NCBI GenBank assembly: GCA_020161315.1
Contig: JAIUOH010000008.1
Span: 22,445 to 86,444, forward strand
Direction of reading: 5' to 3'
DNA: 64,000 bases
From: Actinomycetota bacterium
Lineage (GTDB): Bacteria > Actinomycetota > Actinomycetes > Actinomycetales > Microbacteriaceae
A program made the translations under genes and the position numbers. The notes under the pieces are model-generated. The model saw nothing but the letters and a program-made list of their open reading frames with translations. It searched no databases and was not told where the DNA came from. Shown piece after piece: positions 61,206 through 64,000 of this stretch (positions are counted from its first letter, which is position 1; each line of letters starts with the position of its first letter).

Positions 61206-62870
61206 ATGACCCTCACCGTATGCACCGGTGGCACCGTGCTCGTTGGTATCACCGTTGGCGGCACCCGTGAGCTCAGCTCAGCCATCGCGTTTGATCACAC
61301 CGGCGTCGTCGCGCTCGGGGCAGACGCTGAGGCCCTGCGAGAGCAGGCCGACGAGATGATCGATCTCAAGGGTGGCACGCTTGCGCCCGCACCCGGCGAC
61401 GGTCACGCACACCCCGTGCTCGGTGCGCTCGAAGCCGCGGGCCCGGCGGTTCGTCAAGCAGAGGATCTCGCGGGCATCGTCACCGCCGTCGCCGAGTGGA
61501 AGGCAGCCAACCCCGACGCAGCGTGGATCGTCGGCGGTAGCTACGACGCAACATTCGCGCCCGGCGGGCGTTTTGACGCACGCTGGCTCGACGAGGCGAC
61601 GGGTGACACCCCCACCGTGCTGCGCTCATGGGATTACCACACAGCCTGGGTCAACACCGCAGCCCTCGACGCCGCGGGCATCACCGCAGACACCCCCGAC
61701 CCCGAGCTCGGCCGCATTCTGCGGCGCGAAGACGGCCGCCCGCTCGGCACGCTGCAAGAGGCCGCAGCTAACGACTTGCTTACGAACGTCGCACCGGCGT
61801 TCACCCTCGCGCAGCGTGTCGACGCGGTTGAGCGCGCCACACGTGAATATGCAGCAATCGGCATGACTTGGGTGCAAGATGCCTGGGTCGAACCAGCAGA
61901 CGTCGAGCACTACCTTGCGGCGGCCGAGCAGGGCAGGCTGCACACCCGCGTGAACCTGGCGCTACGCGCAGACCCCGCGTCGTGGCGCGACCAGCCCGCC
62001 GAGTTCACCGCGCAGCGTGCGCGGGTGCGCGAGCTCTCTGAGCGCCTCTATGGCACTGTTCGCGGTGGCGCCTCGCGCCTCAGCGCAGACACCGTGAAGT
62101 TCTTCATTGACGGCGTCATCGAGAACCACACCGCCGCTCTCAGCGCACCCTATGCCGACCGCCCAGACGACCTCGGGCTGCCCAACTGGCAGCGCGACGA
62201 GCTGCGCGAGGCAGTGGCCGCGTTCGCAGCAGAAGGCTTTCAGCTGCACCTGCACGCCATCGGCGATGCTGCGGTGAGTGCTGCACTCGATGCACTCGAA
62301 TCGCTCGGCGCTCTCGAGTCGCGCGGCAACCCTGAACAGCCAGCAGCACACACGCCCCACGTCATCGCCCACGTCGCGATGCTGCACCCCAAAGACACCG
62401 CCCGCTTCGCCGAGCTTGGCGTAATCGCCAACTTCGAGCCTTACTGGGCACAGTGCGATGCGGTCATGCGCGACCTCACTATTCCGCACATCGGCCACGG
62501 CCGAGAGGGCTGGCAGTACCTCATCGGCAGCGTGCACAACAGCGGGGCGACCATCAGCTTCGGCAGCGACTGGCCCGTCACCACTAAAGACTGGCGCCCT
62601 GCCCTCTCTACCGCGATCACGCGGCACAGCCACCTCGAGCCGCAGGCCGAGGCCTGGCTGCCAGACGAGCGAGTGTCTGCCGAGACCGCCTATGCCGCGT
62701 ACACCACCGGCATCGCGGCTCAAGCGCAGGCAGCTGACCGCGGCACCCTGCACGTGGGCATGGCGGCAGATGCTGTCTGGTTGAGCGCAAACCCGCTCAC
62801 GGTTGACCCGACCGAGATTGCGTCGATCCTCGTCAATGGCACCTGGCTTGCGGGCGAAAGAACCCACTAA
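61206..62870 (+). CDS. Amidohydrolase family protein (YtcJ-type)
   Basis: The 554-residue protein has GDGHAHPVLG (HxH), HLHAIGDAAVS (His), HVAMLHPKD, FGSDWPVTTKDW (Asp). A paralogue of the 58663 gene. It is followed by an APC permease gene, so the pair may take up and hydrolyse an amino-acid- or amine-derived substrate. Confidence 0.9.
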   Translation: MTLTVCTGGTVLVGITVGGTRELSSAIAFDHTGVVALGADAEALREQADEMIDLKGGTLAPAPGDGHAHPVLGALEAAGPAVRQAEDLAGIVTAVAEWKAANPDAAWIVGGSYDATFAPGGRFDARWLDEATGDTPTVLRSWDYHTAWVNTAALDAAGITADTPDPELGRILRREDGRPLGTLQEAAANDLLTNVAPAFTLAQRVDAVERATREYAAIGMTWVQDAWVEPADVEHYLAAAEQGRLHTRVNLALRADPASWRDQPAEFTAQRARVRELSERLYGTVRGGASRLSADTVKFFIDGVIENHTAALSAPYADRPDDLGLPNWQRDELREAVAAFAAEGFQLHLHAIGDAAVSAALDALESLGALESRGNPEQPAAHTPHVIAHVAMLHPKDTARFAELGVIANFEPYWAQCDAVMRDLTIPHIGHGREGWQYLIGSVHNSGATISFGSDWPVTTKDWRPALSTAITRHSHLEPQAEAWLPDERVSAETAYAAYTTGIAAQAQAADRGTLHVGMAADAVWLSANPLTVDPTEIASILVNGTWLAGERTH

Positions 62871-62947
62871 CCGGGATCCTCGTCAAAAAACCTCGAACCC
62901 AAACCTCAAACCTCACACAAAACCACCAAGAGATTCGAAGGGGAATC

Positions 62948-64000
62948 GTGACCAACCCAACCGAACCACACCTGAAGCGAACACTCGGCCTCACCGGCCT
63001 TACTTTGTTTGGCCTCACCTACATGACGGCCATCACCGTCTTCACGACCTACGGCTTCGCGAACCTCGCGTCTGACGGGCACCTGCCCGCGTCATACATC
63101 GCGGCCGCCGTTGCAATGATCTTTACCGCGCTCAGTTACGGTGCGATGGTGCGCAAGTACCCCGTCGCGGGATCGGCCTACACCTACACCCAGCAGTCGT
63201 TCGGCGGCGCCGTCGGCTTCTTGACGGGCTGGGCCATGCTGCTCGACTACCTGTTCATTCCGATGATCAACTTCATGGTGATCGGCACCTACATGCAGAC
63301 GCGGTTTCCCGACATTCCGTGGCAGGTCTTCATGCTGATCTCACTCGTCGGTGTGTTTGCGCTCAACGCGCTCGGCATCAAGCTGATCAACCGCGTGAAC
63401 TTCGTGATCATCGCGATCTCGGTGGTCATGGTCGTGATGTTCGTGGCGCTTTCGCTGCAGAGCATGGGCGGCTCAGAGGGCGCGGCCACCGCGATCGAAC
63501 CGTTTATGGGTGAGCTCGGGCCAATCTTTGCGGGTGCGGGCATTCTCGCGCTGTCGTTTCTCGGTTTCGACGCGATTTCGACCCTGTCTGAAGAGGCAAA
63601 GAATGCACGCCGCGATATTCCCCGCGCGATCGTGTTGGCAACGGTTATCGGCGGCGTCATCTTCATCGTGGTCTCGTGGGCGGGCGCCATGGCCTACTCA
63701 CCAGACTGGGGCAGCATGAGCGAGGCCGACCTCGACTCAGCCGGCGTGGGTGCAATGCTCGCGGTCGGCGGCGAGACGTTCGCGAACTTCGGCGTCGCGG
63801 TCTACGTTGCTGGCGCCTTCGGGTCGGGTCTCACCGGCTCCACGAGCGTCTCACGCATTCTCTACTCGATGGGTCGCGACGGCGTGCTGCCGAAGCCCTT
63901 CGCTCGCATCTGGACCCGCTACGGCACCCCGATCGTCGCCGCGGGCGTGGTGTCGGCCTTCGCCCTGCTCGGCCTGGTGATCCCGCTCTTGACCGTCTCG
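62948..64000 (+). CDS. APC-superfamily amino acid permease, truncated by window edge
   Basis: At least 351 residues and about ten TM helices, including GLTLFGLTYMTAITVF, YPVAGSAYTYTQQSFGG, FLGFDAISTLSEEAKNARRD (consensus APC motif) and GSTSVSRILYSMGRDG. GTG start 62948 follows GAAGGGGAA. No stop before base 64000. Confidence 0.93.
   Translation, partial: MTNPTEPHLKRTLGLTGLTLFGLTYMTAITVFTTYGFANLASDGHLPASYIAAAVAMIFTALSYGAMVRKYPVAGSAYTYTQQSFGGAVGFLTGWAMLLDYLFIPMINFMVIGTYMQTRFPDIPWQVFMLISLVGVFALNALGIKLINRVNFVIIAISVVMVVMFVALSLQSMGGSEGAATAIEPFMGELGPIFAGAGILALSFLGFDAISTLSEEAKNARRDIPRAIVLATVIGGVIFIVVSWAGAMAYSPDWGSMSEADLDSAGVGAMLAVGGETFANFGVAVYVAGAFGSGLTGSTSVSRILYSMGRDGVLPKPFARIWTRYGTPIVAAGVVSAFALLGLVIPLLTVS

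Overview
The window is high-GC DNA with dense, tightly overlapping operons (many ATGA, GTGA and TAATG stop/start junctions), GTG and TTG starts, leaderless-type promoters, LPXTG/LAXTG sortase substrates and actinobacterial families. It most likely comes from the chromosome of an actinobacterium of the Microbacteriaceae type (Leucobacter-like). The lineage is inferred from gene content and style; no rRNA is present to confirm it.

Layout. 1-10.8 kb (minus): a dipeptide/oligopeptide uptake and processing locus: serine beta-lactamase-like hydrolase, M19 dipeptidase, fused DppDF-type ATPase, two permeases, binding lipoprotein, erythromycin-esterase-like protein and a truncated S9 peptidase. 10.9-14.3 kb: threonine catabolism (tdh-kbl) with a divergent LysR regulator and two long inverted repeats between them. 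14.4-16.3 kb: VIT-family transporter, alkyltransferase-like protein, and a LysR-type effector domain lacking its HTH. 16.5-19.1 kb: a thioester-domain surface adhesin with a TTG start and an LAATG anchor. 19.1-22.0 kb: an unusual three-gene coupled cassette (possible sigma-like, ParB-like and Cys/His-rich proteins) under a divergent XRE repressor, next to tRNA-Lys. 22.1-28.2 kb: housekeeping genes (AhpD-like, YpfJ-like Zn peptidase, acyl-CoA ligase, lipoprotein, DedA, coiled-coil protein). 28.3-40.9 kb: a sortase-assembled pilus operon (tip adhesin, pilin, SrtC, second pilin, SrtC) and a divergent large LuxR (LAL/MalT-type) regulator. 41.0-43.3 kb: glyA-folD behind a ZTP (pfl) riboswitch. 43.3-56 kb: a galactoside locus: ABC importer, GH42 beta-galactosidase, two esterases, LacI regulator, and the Leloir genes galM-galT-galK. 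56-58.7 kb: purU and a repeat-rich zone in which two copies of a roughly 70-bp hairpin bracket a frameshifted AbiEi/nuclease-like gene. 58.7-64 kb: two YtcJ-type amidohydrolases, a TetR regulator and a truncated APC permease.

How the parts work together. The galactoside locus forms a full route from import through hydrolysis to the Leloir pathway. The glyA-folD pair, purU and the ZTP riboswitch concern one-carbon supply, and tdh-kbl feeds glycine to the same pool. The pilus locus and the thioester adhesin are separate surface-attachment devices.

The strongest candidates for something undescribed are (a) the XRE/CysHis/ParB-like/sigma-like cassette, which carries a 35-bp palindrome inside the parB-like gene, and (b) the paired hairpin element around the broken gene at 57-58.5 kb. 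A G-quadruplex-forming tract in the pilus/LuxR intergenic region is also notable.
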